64,000 bases of DNA from Lepisosteus oculatus (GCF_040954835.1 NC_090705.1:16008436-16072435); one strand, 5' to 3'. Positions 43,372-56,380 are shown, counted from the first letter of the stretch. Translations and numbers: made by a program. Notes: generated by a model from the letters alone, not told the origin.

Positions 43372-44992
43372 CTGAGGGAGCATACAGAGACGGACAAAAA
43401 TACCCAGATGTTAAACGACTTCAATGACGCACAGACGGTGAGCACTGCACTGCTTTTGTGACTTCTCAAACTAATCCTCTCCTCGTGAACTGATTTTTGT
43501 CAACTAAGGTGTTTTCAGGTAACACCTGGAAAAAACCCACATCGACATGGATAAAGAGCTTCACACTCCAGAAGGCGACCAAGCCAGAATCAGACCCAGA
43601 ACCAAATCATTGTGAGACAGTAGCTTTCCAAATGCCAAGATTAATCCGACCAAAGAAAAAGAAACAAGTGGTTTGAGACCACTCATGGACTACCCAGTGC
43701 TAAATTAGGTCAAAAAGTTATCACCAGGGCCCGAAAAACTTCCTCCTTTTAAATTTCAAAGTTGGATTTTTACTCATGTTCTTTTCGTTAGCATTCCTCT
43801 ATTGAATGTCCACTCAAATTTAATAATAAAGGAAAGGAGACTGTACACAACAAAAGATAAATACGAGACCGTTTAAGATAGAAAAAGCAAAGTAGCCACA
43901 AGAAAAAAAAACGTTTTAAAAAAAGGTCAATCGCAAGACTATAAATGCAACGAGACAAACTTTCTAGGTGAGCTCATACTCGCACGGTCAGTTAACTCGT
44001 TTAAATGCGCGGATGATAGTATTAGAACGAAACCTGAAACTACAATAGTGCAAAACATTTTCAATTCACAAAGAAGACTATAGGCAATCTCAACACCGGG
44101 GTTAGGTTTTATGGAATAAAAAAATTAAGCCATTTATTACCAAAATGTTGATAAAGGTGTTACTCAACAGCTGATAAATACAGATATTCCTAATGGAAAC
44201 AAAATATCAACTAGTAGTACAGTGATTATTTCATTTGCATGTGCTCGGTCCTGAAAATCCGACACAAGAAAACTCAGTTTCGATTGAAGCTCTTACCTTG
44301 CACAAAACACACCTTTGCAAAAAAAATAAAATAATCTCAACTTAATTACTTTCGTTTTAATTTATCGCTTCCTCCAGAACAAAGCTTGCACTGAGGAAAA
44401 TACGTACGTAAGCTATTCCTTTCTAGAAAAATAGCACTATCGAGGCACTTTAAATATACGTAAACCACAGCATCCGCTTGCGTCATTATAAGGGGACGTC
44501 GCACACTTTTGTGTTTGACGAGATAATCGTTGGAGATCCTTTAAATTAACGTAGGAGGTTTCAGTCTTTTCTGACTATCAGAGGGGGCGGGGGGGCGTAG
44601 GCTCTTTTGCAGAAATCCAATACTGTTAATGTAAGTTGTCTAAACTTTGTTTAAATATCATTATATATTTAATAAGAAATATTTAAATTACAATTATCCT
44701 AACTTCAGAAGGTAACGTACACAACGCAATTTTCCAAGTAAAAGGACAGCACTTTACGAGGTTATTATTAATGTAATTGAGTCCTGGATACTATGTTACT
44801 TTTAATCCAGGAAATTCTTGTGTGTGTAGAATAAAATACTTAAAAAGCTTTCATTTTTAATTAATACCCCTCCATCTCAATTGATGTACTCAATTGATTG
44901 TCTTTCTAAACTGCAGTTAAAGTAAATGCTCGTTTTGCCACGTAGAAGTGAACACAGCAAGTTGAACACCAAGTTTATGGAAGGGAGCAATA
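43372..44992 (-). promoter_or_regulatory. TXNL4A 5' UTR intron and promoter region
   Basis: The 5' non-coding exon and promoter of TXNL4A should lie here. A GC box cluster (GAGGGGGCGGGGGGGCG) is at 44580-44596, and CpGs occur at about 44400-44520. The exact first exon cannot be fixed. The right end abuts the 3' end of RBFA. Confidence 0.4.
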
Positions 44993-44998
44993 TTTATT
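44993..44998 (-). terminator. Candidate polyadenylation signal of RBFA
   Basis: AATAAA on the minus strand, 70 nt after the RBFA stop codon. Confidence 0.6.
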
Positions 44999-45067
44999 TG
45001 AAACAAAAAGTAAGCAAAATTAATCACCAGATAATGAAAGACAAAAGCAAATCAAGAGCCAACAGTG

Positions 45068-45458
45068 TCATGATCTGTTTTTTTGGTCTTCTTCAGCCAT
45101 TAATTCCTTGATCTCCCAGTCCTCAGCGCTGTACTCTCTGTACCCACTCTCTTCCTCCCTGCCCACCCTCTGACCGTATCGCTCCAGGAGATAAGCCTGA
45201 GGAGTGATGTCGTCGTCTCTATAGCGCTTGGCGTTTTTCTTCTTCTTCCTGCGGATTTCTTTCTGCTTCCTCAGCTCGGCCAGCATGTCCTGCTGCTGCT
45301 CAGTGAGCCCAAACTGAGCAGTCTCTGTGAGAGCTTCCTTAGGTTTCTGCTTATAGGCCATGATCTGCCTGTTCAGTGCTTCATGGTCTATTCCAAACAC
45401 AGCCGATGGTTTGGGAGTGGCAGGCTGCTCTGAAGGGGATATCAGACAGACAGGTTCC
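45068..45458 (-). CDS. RBFA: RBFA coding exon 7 (terminal)
   Basis: Encodes the GIDHEALN segment, a KKKKNAKRYRDDD basic/acidic stretch and the C-terminal EEDQKNRS. Acceptor TTCTTTCTGTAG, phase 2 to the previous exon. Confidence 0.95.
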
Positions 45459-48400
45459 CTACAGAAAGAAACAGCACAGAGTCTTACTGTAGAGATGGGG
45501 TTGAAAATAGAATTCCACACATGAGCACAATTTATTTGGAAATTCGGAGCTGCCAGTTATTGTTTTATGTTTTACGTGCACCAACACGGAATTGCTAACT
45601 GGTTTAAGACTCAGGTCTCCTACAATAAATACAACAGGCAAACAGAAACAGTAAAAAGAAGAGCTGGTATGGCATTTAATTTATCATCGAGTTCCACAGG
45701 TCTAAAATAAAATCACTACCCCATCATTGAATGTCCTGAATCAAAACATTGCTAAGATCAAAAGAAAATCCTATTTCTATCCTGAACTTTCCTAAAACAT
45801 TTTTTTTATAGAGCACGTAATAACACCCTTTCATTGTGGCTTTAAGAATAAACATTTTGGAGAAAAAAGAAAGGGTTGCAAAATAAAATCCACACTAGAC
45901 GTTCAAGCAGTGTGTCATACCGATGTAGCCAGTTTACACATTTCCCACATTTAGAAGGCTGTCTCTACTTAAATAAAATTAAAAACAATCCAACAGCCTT
46001 TGAAGTTATTCTCCCAAACAAAAACAATCTTATACTTCACTGAAGGAACTAATAATGTTCAACAATGGTAGTGCACATACACCTATTAACAACACAGATC
46101 TCCAGCTTAAAATATGACAAGGGCTTTGACTGGTGTCTGGTGTTCAGCATCTGCTCCACAGTGGAAGGAGATCGGTTTCAGAGCAGAGTGACAAACCGGT
46201 TACAAAGCTGGGCTGAAATGCCCACACAAAACGACAATCTTAATTTAAAGAGGCCTCACCTCCCGTCTGTCAAGATTTGCTCAGGTTCCTCTGTGTTTTC
46301 ATTGGGCCCGAAATCTGCCATCTTTAACAGTCTTTCAACCTGAAGACGGCAATATCCACAAAAATTAGCCTCTACTGCTCCTCTGCAGAGCAAACCTGTC
46401 CCTGGATACCAGGACCTCTGTGTGCTCTATTTTGGCCTCCAAACATGCTCTGAGTGACTCATTCAGACCCTTAACTACATAATTAATTTGTTAAGTATGA
46501 TCTGTCCAAGCCAACTTTACGTTCAAAATAACAAAAAGGAACAGTGTTGAAGCTGCTTGGTGTGGCACAAATTCAAGTATTCAACATTATATGTATATAT
46601 TATAAGTAATTCCGTAAGACAATATAATATAAGCCAATATAAGTCAGCAACACTCTCAATGTTAATACACAATAAGTAAATAATTCCACTGATTCAGAAA
46701 TGTATTGGTTTACAAAGTAGCTGAGGCTCTTCTCAAGCCCAGTCTGGCAGCTGTCAGAAACTGGGGTGGTGGGTAGGGTCAGGGGGTTTGTGATTACAGC
46801 CTGTAAGCCTCACAGACTTCACATCCTACCTTCTTTTCTACATTACCTCCTGAAAAAGAATTGCTCAGACAAGCTGTAGTGGCGTATCTGGGCAGCCCTC
46901 GTCATTGTAAAAAACATGTTTCACTCTGGAACAAGGGTTTTCGTCGAAGTATTGAAACTCCAATCTAGAATATTTTCCCCTACTACAGCAGCAAAAGCTG
47001 GAACAGGTCGGAGTACAGTACGAACAGGGGGGTTTTGAGGAGAAGCTGGAAAGTGGTCAGAGATGGTGCAGTCCTGATGCTCCTAGGCATCTGGTTTCAC
47101 CACAGGGGGGCGCCAGGGAGGAACATAAGCAGCACAAGAAACGAGAGTGACATGAGCAGACAGTGCAGGAGGGAACATTAGGAGAAAAGAAGGACTGGAT
47201 ACAGGAGGGAGCGAAAGTAAGGATAAGGAGAGAAGAAGGACTGGATACAGGAGGGGGTGAGAGTAAGGAAGGGAGTCGTGGACTTAAACAAAAACATCAA
47301 AATTGAGCATGAGCAGAGAAAGGGAGCCAGTGAAAAGGAATAATAATAATTTGTTACTCTTATATAGCTGTTTTCTGGACACTCCAGTCAAAGCGCTTTA
47401 CAGGTAATGAGGACTCCCCTACACCATTACCAATATATGTCCCCCACCTGAAATTTATAATGACCACACAGAGTCAGGACCTCGGTCTTATGTCTGATCT
47501 GAAGGACGGCACCTTTTTACAGTATAGTGTCCCCGTCACTATACTGGGGCATTAGGACCCATACAGACCGCAGGGTAGCGCCCCCTGCTGTCCTCACTAA
47601 CACCTCTTCCAGCAGCAACCTTAGCTTTCTTAGGAGGTCTCCCATCCAGGTACTGACCAGGCTCACACCTGCTGAGCTTCAGTGGGGAACCAGTTGGGAG
47701 TCACAGGGTGATATGGCTGCTGGTAGAGGAAGAGCTGTTTGGCATACATGAGTCAGAGAGACCTGGAAATTCAAATGAGTAGCAGAGGTCAGGCAACCCA
47801 GGTGACCCAGACTACAGAGAGCAGGGGACTGAGCAGAGACAAAGGGGCAGACTGGGCGAACACAGGCTAGAAAAAGATGGCTGGTATGTGACAGAGAAAC
47901 GAAACTATGGAAAACAGAAAAAAGCTCGAAATAACCTTTTTTAGAAACAAGGATGAGGTGTTATGCCAGCAAATCATTAGACACGTGTTGAAAGGTATAA
48001 ACGAGAACTCTCGACTTGAGTCAAAACCAGCAGATACTGGTATCACCAGGTTTAAACAAAGGCTTATAGAGTCTGACTTAGACGGACACTGTAAAATACC
48101 ACAATCAGATATTAGTGCATGAAGAAAAGCCCAAATGTCTAAGAAGTACAAAACAAAAAACAATTAGCCTGGGATCTCCATTGTTAGGAGGCAGATTGCA
48201 TCTACTAATATCATTGGAATACCCCTGCTATCCAAAATATTTTTTAAAGAAATCCAGTATACTACATTTAAACTATACAAGTTTATACTATATATGGGAA
48301 TGCTTGCCTGGATAGACTCTGACTCCCCCACGACCCTGAATTGAAAGCAGTCCTTAGAAAATGGATGGGTGGAAGCAAATTTAATGCACTGAAAAATATT

Positions 48401-51400
48401 TTGGAACCTTTTCAAAGTATTTTAAAATAAAGTACATTTTAAAGTAAAAATCACCTTTAAAACAATGTTCAAAACTATCTGTGCTTACACTCAGAAAATT
48501 ATTTAATGAAAATAAATGCTCCCATTTCAAAATCCTGAGACAAAAAAATCCAAACAATGCTGTTTTAAACATCTCCCATTTGCTCTCAGTAAAATAATAA
48601 CAACAGTAGAAGTGTTACCTCTAAGACTGCTGCATACTCCTTGTCTTTTATGAAAGTCACAGGGGGCACACTGCCAAGGACTTGGTGTGCAATGAGAAGG
48701 TACCTACAATAAGAATATTTCAAATCAAACATGGCAATTATTAGTGGGAAAATGAAAGTATCTTCCCTTGATCTTTCCACAGTTCTCCTTTAACCAGCGA
48801 AGTCTTCCTAAAACAGATTTTCCCTTGTAACGGCACACATTCATGAGAACATAAGAACGCTTCCACACAAGAGGAGGCTGCTTGACCCCTCTGGGCCATT
48901 TAGTAATTTTTTAATCTAATTGACCCCAGGATTTCATCCAGCTGTTTCTTGAAGGAAGTCAGGATACAGGCTTCAACAGCAAGGCAAGATAAATTAATCC
49001 AGATTCATACAACCCTTCGGGTATAGGTCTGCCTTCAGCTCTCACTTTTAACTGCACTCCCCCATAGTTCCCATTCTTAGAGAAACAACATTATCCCAGG
49101 GAAGAGCTAATAGCACTTTGTGTTGTGTTTGTGCAGAGAGTGCTGAGAAATGTCAGTTAGCCCCTAGTCTTCCCAGTCCATTTGTACCATTCACAACAAT
49201 GCAGAAAGACCAGCAGGTGACATTCAAGGCATGAAGAAAATTCCAGTAAAAGGATCTTATTATACTAGAGAGATGAGCCACGGCCAATGTAGTGTAAAAA
49301 TCCAGAATTAGCACTTCACACCTAGTTGTGAGAGCGCTAACTAAGATTTCTTTTATGTTTGCGTTTGTGCAATAACATCCGAGAAAAATCGACATTACTG
49401 TAATACCATAAATCCTTTAATAAGGGATTTAAAACATTAAAACATGGTCCTACATTCTAGAGAACCATAGCAGCACTGCCCTCAGCTTGGGCAAGCTCTG
49501 GCACTGCCAGTAAGGCATTTCAGTATGAAAAATGGCAATCATACAATGTTACTGAACCGCTCAAGGTGCAATAATGGGCAATACTGAGGCTGGTATTATA
49601 AAGAAAGATGAGTGCACCAGGTGCACCTTCTAAAGCAGTCTCAACAGCACAGTTTAGGGACCACCGCGATGCCACGGGTAATTGATTACCGAACACGAGG
49701 GGCGCTCCTATCCAGCACCTGCTGAATAAGGTCATCAGTCTTCGAGATCCCACTCGTTTTCCAGTAAACACGGCAGCAGGAGAAATCCAAGGGCAGGGAG
49801 ACCTTGCGGGATAAAAGGGAACTAACACAGTAACTGGCTGCAACGATTAATCTCAACATTAAAAAAAAACAACAACACGGAATTGCAAATAAAAAGTAGA
49901 GAAAAAAATAACTTTCGTGCGGAAATAAAAAATGAAGGTTTGGGAAACTGCGGTTATAGATTAATAAGTGCAAGATCCTGTGACACACGCTCTCCCTTGG
50001 TGTAGCCTGGGAAGAGGTATCCAATTAATAAAATATAAAAGGGCTCCGTCTCTAGCTATGCCAGGAACCTACATGAAGAAAAGACATGCCCATGAAAACA
50101 AATCCTTCAAAGAGTGCGCGACAGGACGCTCACCTTTGAAATTTCAAGACTGAGCTCACAGATTTCTGAGCTGACTTCATTAGAGCTCAGCAGGTCACTG
50201 ATGGCCCTGTAAAGAATGGAATTCAGTGCTCTCATCCGTATGCTGTCCTCCCTTCTAGTTTTGGGAGGTGGAGTGAACTTCACAGCGTCCTGGGAAGTGG
50301 ATGGTTTGTGTATCTATGAAGCAGAGGTGAAAATAAAACAGGTTCCGTTGATTCAGTGATCCATCGGAGTAACGCTAGACCAACACCACACAGCAACACA
50401 TACTAGAAATATCCCAACCTGTTTTTTTTTTAATAAAAAGAACACTTGGTTAAAGTATCAATAATGGGATATCACATGTGTAATTAAGCACAAATGTAAT
50501 TTAGAAGCAAAAACAGTATTTAAAGCTTACCGGCTTAGAGACAAGGATTGGGGATTCATACCAAAACTTCTTTCTGTAACAATTTTAAAAAATGATTAAA
50601 ATGTTTTGATTATGTGAAAACTCCTTGAAAGATACATTAATTACAACTTTTCCGTCCAGTTTAAATACTCAAATTACAAATGGAGTGTAGATACTGTACC
50701 GACCACAATTTTAAAAACTTTGGCAATAGTCACCCCCAGGGTCTTAAGGGTTAACCCGAGAAAAATAAAAACTCCACGCTAGAAATAAATTATTCTCTTT
50801 CACCAGCTTCCCGGTATTTTCTGAGAACAAGACGTTTTTAAGGACAAGCAGATAAATACAGTAAATAACCATTAGAATCCCGCTTCATTCACAAAAATAC
50901 GTTTATTTTACAGTTCCACCAGAATATCCGTAATTTATTTAAATATTATATTATTGTGTTTTTGAAAAGATTGGCTTTTTATTGCTACCGATCAGCTCAT
51001 TGATAATTTGCAACAGCAGTTAACGTGATAATATTTTGATTTCAGTATAAAATCAGGAAGCGACTTAACATTTGCACTTTTTAAGCTATTTGTATTTTGG
51101 AACACTAATAGATGTTAAAGTAAAAGAGTATTGAAACTCTAAAATACTCACTTCGTTTTCTTGGCGAACTTCTTTAAAAGGTTTTTGCTGCCATAATGAA
51201 TGCTAGATGTCCCAATTGTTCTTTCAAAAATGACTCTGAAGCTGCTAATGTTAACATTTCTAATACATAGTACGGTTTCTCCCCGACTGCTCCTTAACTC
51301 TGGGGAATAATATCGGCTTGGGGGGTTTGTGATAGCAATACACTTTGCTACTGCACAACTGAAATAGTTTTGATTTGTTAAAAATTTACTGAAGCACAAT

Positions 51401-51489
51401 GTTGTCCTTGAACCATACATGATGACATCTTCCACAACTAAAAAAAATAACTCGGTTGCAACGTGAAGGGAACAAACTCGACATGCCAT
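45068..51489 (-). CDS. RBFA: RBFA, mitochondrial ribosome-binding factor A, seven coding exons
   Basis: Mitochondrial homologue of bacterial RbfA. It binds the maturing small mitoribosomal subunit and promotes 12S rRNA dimethylation and assembly. Exons 51489-51152, 50573-50531, 50313-50134, 49802-49690, 48703-48619, 46339-46260 and 45458-45068 join in frame (1230 nt) to 409 aa; human is about 343. Landmarks: NLLKKFAKKTKKKFWYESP across exons 1-2 (human has NWLKKFASKTKK); the RbfA KH-like domain from RREDSIRMRALNSILYRAI to about PPVTFIKDKEYAAVLE (roughly residues 145-253); and FGIDHEALNRQIMAYK, close to human CGIDHEALNKQIMEYK. The C-terminus is charged and lysine-rich. A TGA directly precedes the ATG at 51489. 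Met24 (MYGSRTTLCFSK) would give a more typical mitochondrial presequence. All introns are GT-AG. Confidence 0.95.
45459..46259 (-). other. RBFA intron 6
   Basis: 801 bp between RBFA coding exons 6 and 7. I see no features in it. Confidence 0.85.
46260..46339 (-). CDS. RBFA: RBFA coding exon 6
   Basis: Encodes VERLLKMADFGPNEN and the following acidic stretch; human has LLAVADFGPRDE here. Donor GTGAGG. Confidence 0.92.
47188..47280. repeat. 45-bp tandem duplication
   Basis: Two copies, each beginning AGAAGGACTGGATACAGGAG and ending in a GAGTAAGGA-like purine run. The second copy starts near 47233. Confidence 0.85.
47341..47724 (-). repeat. 5S-headed SINE with internal deletion
   Basis: Minus-oriented. 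The 5S head is at the right (GGAGGTCTCCCATCCAGGTA on the plus strand) and the (TTA)n tail at the left (TAATAATAATTTG). About 150 bases of the central domain are missing relative to 24213-24800. Confidence 0.9.
48300..48372 (+). repeat. tRNA-like fish SINE, 3' tail only
   Basis: GGATAGACTCTGACTCCCC followed by CGACCCTGAATTGAAAGC and TTAGAAAATGGATGGG, the tail of the 2631-2960 family. Confidence 0.8.
48619..48703 (-). CDS. RBFA: RBFA coding exon 5
   Basis: Completes Arg225 and encodes YLLIAHQVLGSVPPVTFIKD and KEYAAVLE, the end of the KH-like domain (human NVPPIVFVQDK). Acceptor ATTGTAG, donor GTAACA. Confidence 0.95.
48704..49689 (-). other. RBFA intron 4 with an interspersed repeat
   Basis: A 986-bp intron. 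The segment 48844-49090 is an interspersed repeat. I see nothing else. Confidence 0.75.
48844..49090. repeat. Interspersed repeat of basal ray-finned fish type
   Basis: Carries GAACATAAGAACGCTTCCAC, AGAGGAGGCTGCTTGACCCC and TCTTGAAGGAAGTCAGGATA. To my memory these are landmarks of a retroposon-derived repeat common in gar, sturgeon and eel genomes. The superfamily is uncertain. Confidence 0.55.
49690..49802 (-). CDS. RBFA: RBFA coding exon 4
   Basis: Encodes VSLPLDFSCCRVYWKTSG through SAPRVR (human VSLTPDFSACRAYWKT). Acceptor ATCCCGCAAG, donor GTAATC. Confidence 0.96.
49803..50133 (-). other. RBFA intron 3
   Basis: 331 bp between RBFA coding exons 3 and 4. I see no features in it. Confidence 0.9.
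50134..50313 (-). CDS. RBFA: RBFA coding exon 3
   Basis: Encodes 60 residues from IHKPSTSQDAVKF to LSLEISK, the front half of the KH-like domain. Acceptor CTTCATAG, donor GTGAGC. Confidence 0.96.
50531..50573 (-). CDS. RBFA: RBFA coding exon 2
   Basis: A 43-bp exon encoding KKKFWYESPILVSKP with exon 1. Acceptor TTGTTACAG, donor GTAAGC. Confidence 0.92.
50574..51151 (-). other. RBFA intron 1
   Basis: 578 bp, AT-rich. I see no features in it. Confidence 0.85.
51152..51489 (-). CDS. RBFA: RBFA coding exon 1
   Basis: Encodes the N-terminal presequence region and ends in NLLKKFAKKTK. Donor GTGAGT. An in-frame TGA lies immediately before the ATG at 51489. Confidence 0.88.
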
Positions 51490-52394
51490 TCAGCGGCTAG
51501 TTATGTCTCGATTAAGTCAAAAGCAAATAAAAGACTACTCAATCGATGGGAGGAGGTGATCGCAATCGGATCTTGTTTAGGTGTGTTCGTGCTTTAGAAA
51601 CTAGAAACCTCCATCGACAAAACAATTAAATGACTTCATTACTTTAATTGACACTCATGTTAAACTGATATTCTGTCTTCTTTCAATACGATATTATAAC
51701 AAAACAAACTCCTAAACATTTAATTTATATGGGATTGCTCCTAGGTTCTGTAGTCCCTTAACATTTTGAGACAGCACTTTTGAAGTTGCTCTGAAACTGA
51801 ACTAAGCGAATGTGTAAATTAGGTATACATTTTCTAAATATGATCACGTGCATTAACAACGTAAAAAATATGTATTAGGTGAAATATTTTCATTTTAAAA
51901 AATTCAATCAAAATATCATTTTACTTGATCATTTGCAAATGTTCATTTTTAAAAGATGCAATTTGTCTTGATTACAGAATAATCTTAATTTTCATTGACT
52001 ACCAATCAAAACGTGTGCATCTGCAAAAGGAAGAAGGAACAGTTTATAACTGATTGCTTATTTAATCAGCAAGCTGTGCAAACTAGGACAATATCATGAA
52101 GACTATGTAAATGAAGCTTTGATTAAGGGTGTCTGAAATAATACGCTGATTTAAATTAAATTGAAAACATTCAAGGTGCTTTCATTTTTTAGTAAAGGTT
52201 TGGGGCCCAAAATTCACATTCATATACAGTTACTTTAAAATCTTGTTCTGTCTCAAAATCTCAGGGAATTACGGAGTCAGGTGACAACCCAAAATCATTT
52301 AAATGCAGAAAGTTTCTTACAATGTGATGTAATAACATTCATTACAGTAATAAGGGTCATAATACAACATATAATCATGCACAAAAGAAAAGCA

Positions 52395-52735
52395 ACATCC
52401 ATCCATTTTCTAACCGCTTTATCCAATTCAGTGTCGAGAGGGAGTCAGAGCCTATCCCAGCAAGCAACAGGTGCAAGGCATCCTGGGTAGGATGTCAGTC
52501 CATTGCAGGGCACACACAGACACTGACACATACTCACATCAGGGCCAATTTTCTCAGAAGCTAATTAACATACCAGTTTGTCTGTGGACTGTGGAAGGAA
52601 ATCAAAGTACCCAGGAGATCCCTGTGTGAACATAGGGAGAACTTACAAACTCCACACACATAGCACCCCAAGAATTGAACTCAGAGCCCCAGTGCTGCAA
52701 AAGAGCAATACTAACCACTGTGACACCCAGAAAAG
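52395..52735 (-). repeat. tRNA-like fish SINE, near full length
   Basis: Plus strand begins ACATCCATCCATTTTCTAAC and CGCTTTATCCAATTCAGTGT. It runs through TCAGTCCATTGCAGGGCACA and GGGAGAACTTACAAACTCCA and ends near GAATTGAACTCAGAGCC. This is the complete reverse-complement arrangement of the 2631-2960 family. Confidence 0.88.
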
Positions 52736-55700
52736 CTACATGTAGTTCTAAATCACTGAAAACATGAACATAAACAGTTTCAATATAAAACTGTGGTGCA
52801 TTCAAAATGAGCAAATTAAGCATTAATACAATGCCATTAGCACTGATACACAGACCCGATCAGCCTCTGGACAGACTGCTGTGGGATGTTCCACCACACC
52901 CCCAGTGACACTGCAGCCAGCTGGCAAAGATCAGCCAGTCATGACCAATATATCAAGGCAGGCATAGGTAAGTCATTCAGCTGATGCATATAGGGTGGCT
53001 CTTCCTGGGATGTATTATTTCTGCAGCAGTCTGAGACAGTTGCACAGATGGATCTGACTGGTGGTCCTGGAGCTGAGTGATATAACTGTCTTCCAGGTTA
53101 TCGTCTGCCTGTCAAAAAACTGGTTGTCTGGGTTGTCTGGACTAGTTTGCGCATACCAGAAACAGAACTCAAGCTCATTTTATTATTATTTTATTATCCC
53201 ACCAATAGCAGTGCTCAACAATGAGCAAACCTGTTTATATGTATACCCAGGAAGCTATACACTGAACAAACAGCTGAATTCACTGAGCACCTGTATAACA
53301 AAACTTGTTTCTAACAGACATGTTCACAATGCCTGTATCAGCAGTTATCATTTTAAATAGAATAATTAAGCAAGCGAAGTAGAAAAAAGCAGATTAAAAA
53401 AAACATCAGTTCTTATGCTATGAGATCTTTAGCATTTCTCTGCATATCACTTTGTGATAGTACACTGAAATCAAGGTGGCCTCTGCACTATATGACTTTA
53501 GACTAAAATAAACTAAAATAAACTGATGATCATACACATCATAGGAATGTACTCAGGAGAATTTTAGACCCACCTTCTTACTTTACCTACCTCTATCATG
53601 AAGTGACGATCAGCTGGTTTCAGCTGGTGGCTGGCCTCCTGACAGAATTTTTTTTCTATAAGTTGAGGTTTTTCAGATTATCATGTGCCTTCTAGGAGTG
53701 GAGCGATGCTCATCAAGGCCCTTCGTTGTAGCTCTAACTATTCTTCTCACTTTAGGAAAAGAAGACAGTTTTATGCCCCAAAACCTCTTAAAAGTAATCT
53801 CTGTGGAGAATCTGCTGGAACATCTAATAGCTGCCTCATTCCAAATTCTGAATTTCTGAGTTGTACCAAGTTAGTTAACTCTCTTAAGATGTTGAGTATG
53901 ATAGTTCTCAAAAACTGTCAGGCACTTACAAGTTTATGTAAGATTTTTATGAAGTCAGGATTCAAATACCCACTTTCACCATAAAAGTTATTTCATTCAC
54001 TCTAGAGGATGCCGGCTATGACAGCTGTTGAGTTGAGATCAGTTTACCGGCTGTTGAAAGTAGAACTTTCATTAATCCCTTATTCTTTATTTAAACTGTT
54101 CAACACTTACAAGCCCAGATGAAGGGGAAAAAATCGCTTTTACAAATCACAGAACAGAAAAAACTGCTTTTTCACACATTCTTTATGTTACAAAAATTGA
54201 ATCCTCATCCATTTAGCTAAACAAGGCACTACATATAAAAAACATCCAAAAACTTCACTCCACATTACACTGAATGTCTCTCGTGTGCAGATTCCTAATA
54301 CTGTGGTCACATCTATCAGCAGAGCTCAAATTCTACTGAACTGAGCACTTAAGCGTCTCATACCTGCTGACGCATGAAGGAGGCTCAGCATCTGAAACTC
54401 ATTTCCTCTACTTTCAGTGGGACATTAACTTTTATGTGTTTCTTTGCACGTGTTTCTTCTGTGACACACCTCCTTATTCTAACCAAAATATTAATTATTC
54501 CTATTTAATGGTTTAAAGTTCAAGAAACTCTATCCCAGTTAGAAACCCCCAAATTTAACCTGAGACTTCCTAATTAAAGTTTCTAATTAATGCCACTACT
54601 AATGACAAAACACTGTAAAGTGCACAAGGTGAAGGGATTGTTTTTCCTCATTGTCAGCTGACCACGACCGATCAGGGCTTGCTTTCGGAGCAGCAGCTGA
54701 GGTTTGGAACCTTGTCCAGGCCTGCCTACACCCCTGCATGTTTCATTAAACTGATCCACAGACCACACCGTCAGAGCAGACATTCAATCTGTGTGGCTTT
54801 GCTTCCCTCTGACCTCACAACCCTGGTGCTCCTGTGCTCCGCATGTCAGGGAGCAGTTTTAAGAAAATCGGGGATTGTAGAGAGAACAAATTCCCCAAAC
54901 ATCTGTTGACCTTTTAAAAAACAAAATCTTTAGAAAACATATTGCAGAGAAGGTATTATTTGGGCTTTTATTTACCATAACAACCCAGAACTGCTTCACT
55001 GCTTCCTATTTTTGACACTGTATAGGGATGAAAATGTTCCTAAGTGCTTCTGGGAAGGGCTGTTGGAGCGCTCTCTCCTAAAAGGAGTGGCTCAGAGAAT
55101 AAACTACTACTACGTGAACTTAAAATTCAGATTTTTATTTTTTATATAAATGCAACAGAATGCTACGAAAGAGCCGGACACAAACAACCTTTTCCCAACG
55201 ATGGGACGGCCAACCAGAAATGACGAATGTTCAGTCTTCAGTGTGTAACATTCCATTTTACCATAGAAAACTGACTTTACAGGGATACTCATATTATTAT
55301 AACGTATAAATCGTAGACAAAGTACTTTGCAAGTACAAACTAATGCTTTAAAAGCAAAAAAAATAAAAGTAAAGCTGACAGTATTTGGGAAGCTTATTTC
55401 TCATATTGCAATCTCTCACTAATAAACCTACAGTATAATCCACTTCCAAAGGAAAACGAAATCCAACATGGACTAGTTTGTCTTTTAATTTAGTAAAAGA
55501 AGCAACGTATTTGCTCCTTTAATTGAATTACCTTTCACAGTCTACAAAGAATGGGTATCCTTCATCCTTTTACAATACGTAATCCGACACTCAACCCAAT
55601 ACCATGTAACAATAGTCAGATATACTTTTGTAGACAAAGTGCATCCTTAAAGCAATCTGCTATTTCATAATCAATACAATAGTTATCAATACTGCAATAT

Positions 55701-55779
55701 CCCCTGGGGAAAATGAGGCTTCTGCAAGGTCTCCACAGCTGGGACGTTACGATGCTCTGCACCTAAAAGCAGCAGCTCT

Positions 55780-56380
55780 TTTTCAGTAGAGTACAGTGGG
55801 ACCACCCCTCCTCATCGAGTTGCCCCCTCTCAAAGCCCACTGGAGCAGCTGTGGAGAGAAGCGCACTGAACCCAGCTGAGCTGAATTGGTTATCACACTG
55901 CTGCAAAACTCCATCTTTGCAGGGCTGCTTAGAGGATCACCGAGCGCTACAGACCAAGACGTCAAACAGCGTTCGGCTGGCTCACAGCAGGGGCTTGCCA
56001 CAGACTCCTGGGACACTTTGGACTTTACCCCCTCTTGCCCACACCCAGGAGTTTGGAACAGCGGGCAGATGGCAAGACCACAGCCTGGATCGACTTCCTC
56101 CACCACGGGAAAGCTGCTTTTCCTGGACAGGGGGGCAGCAACCTGGAGCCCATTCCAGGAGCACAGAGCAGGACAGCCACCCTCCGCAGGGCTGTGGAGG
56201 GATGCTCAGACCCAGACAGCACGTGTCAGGAGACCCAGTCAAACACGGGTACTTGCCCAGTGGGATCTGCTCATCGTGTTGCATCTGGATAGTGCTGTCA
56301 CTCCCAAGACGTTGGGACGAGCCACTCAAAGGCCTTCTCTTTGGGCTTTGTACCTAGATAAAAGGTTTGTGGTTAGTGTT
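55780..56380. other. GC-rich block with overlapping open frames, no identified gene
   Basis: Open frames of 107-175 codons occur on both strands, as expected where GC content is high and stops are scarce. None shows a family signature. There is no clear start, splice or polyadenylation arrangement for one of them. Confidence 0.5.

Larger units (their letters stand above)
46340..48618 (-). other. RBFA intron 5 with SINE and tandem repeat
   Basis: A 2.3-kb intron. It holds a 45-bp tandem duplication (47188-47280), a minus-oriented 5S-headed SINE (47341-47724) and a tRNA-like SINE tail (48300-48372). Confidence 0.85.
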
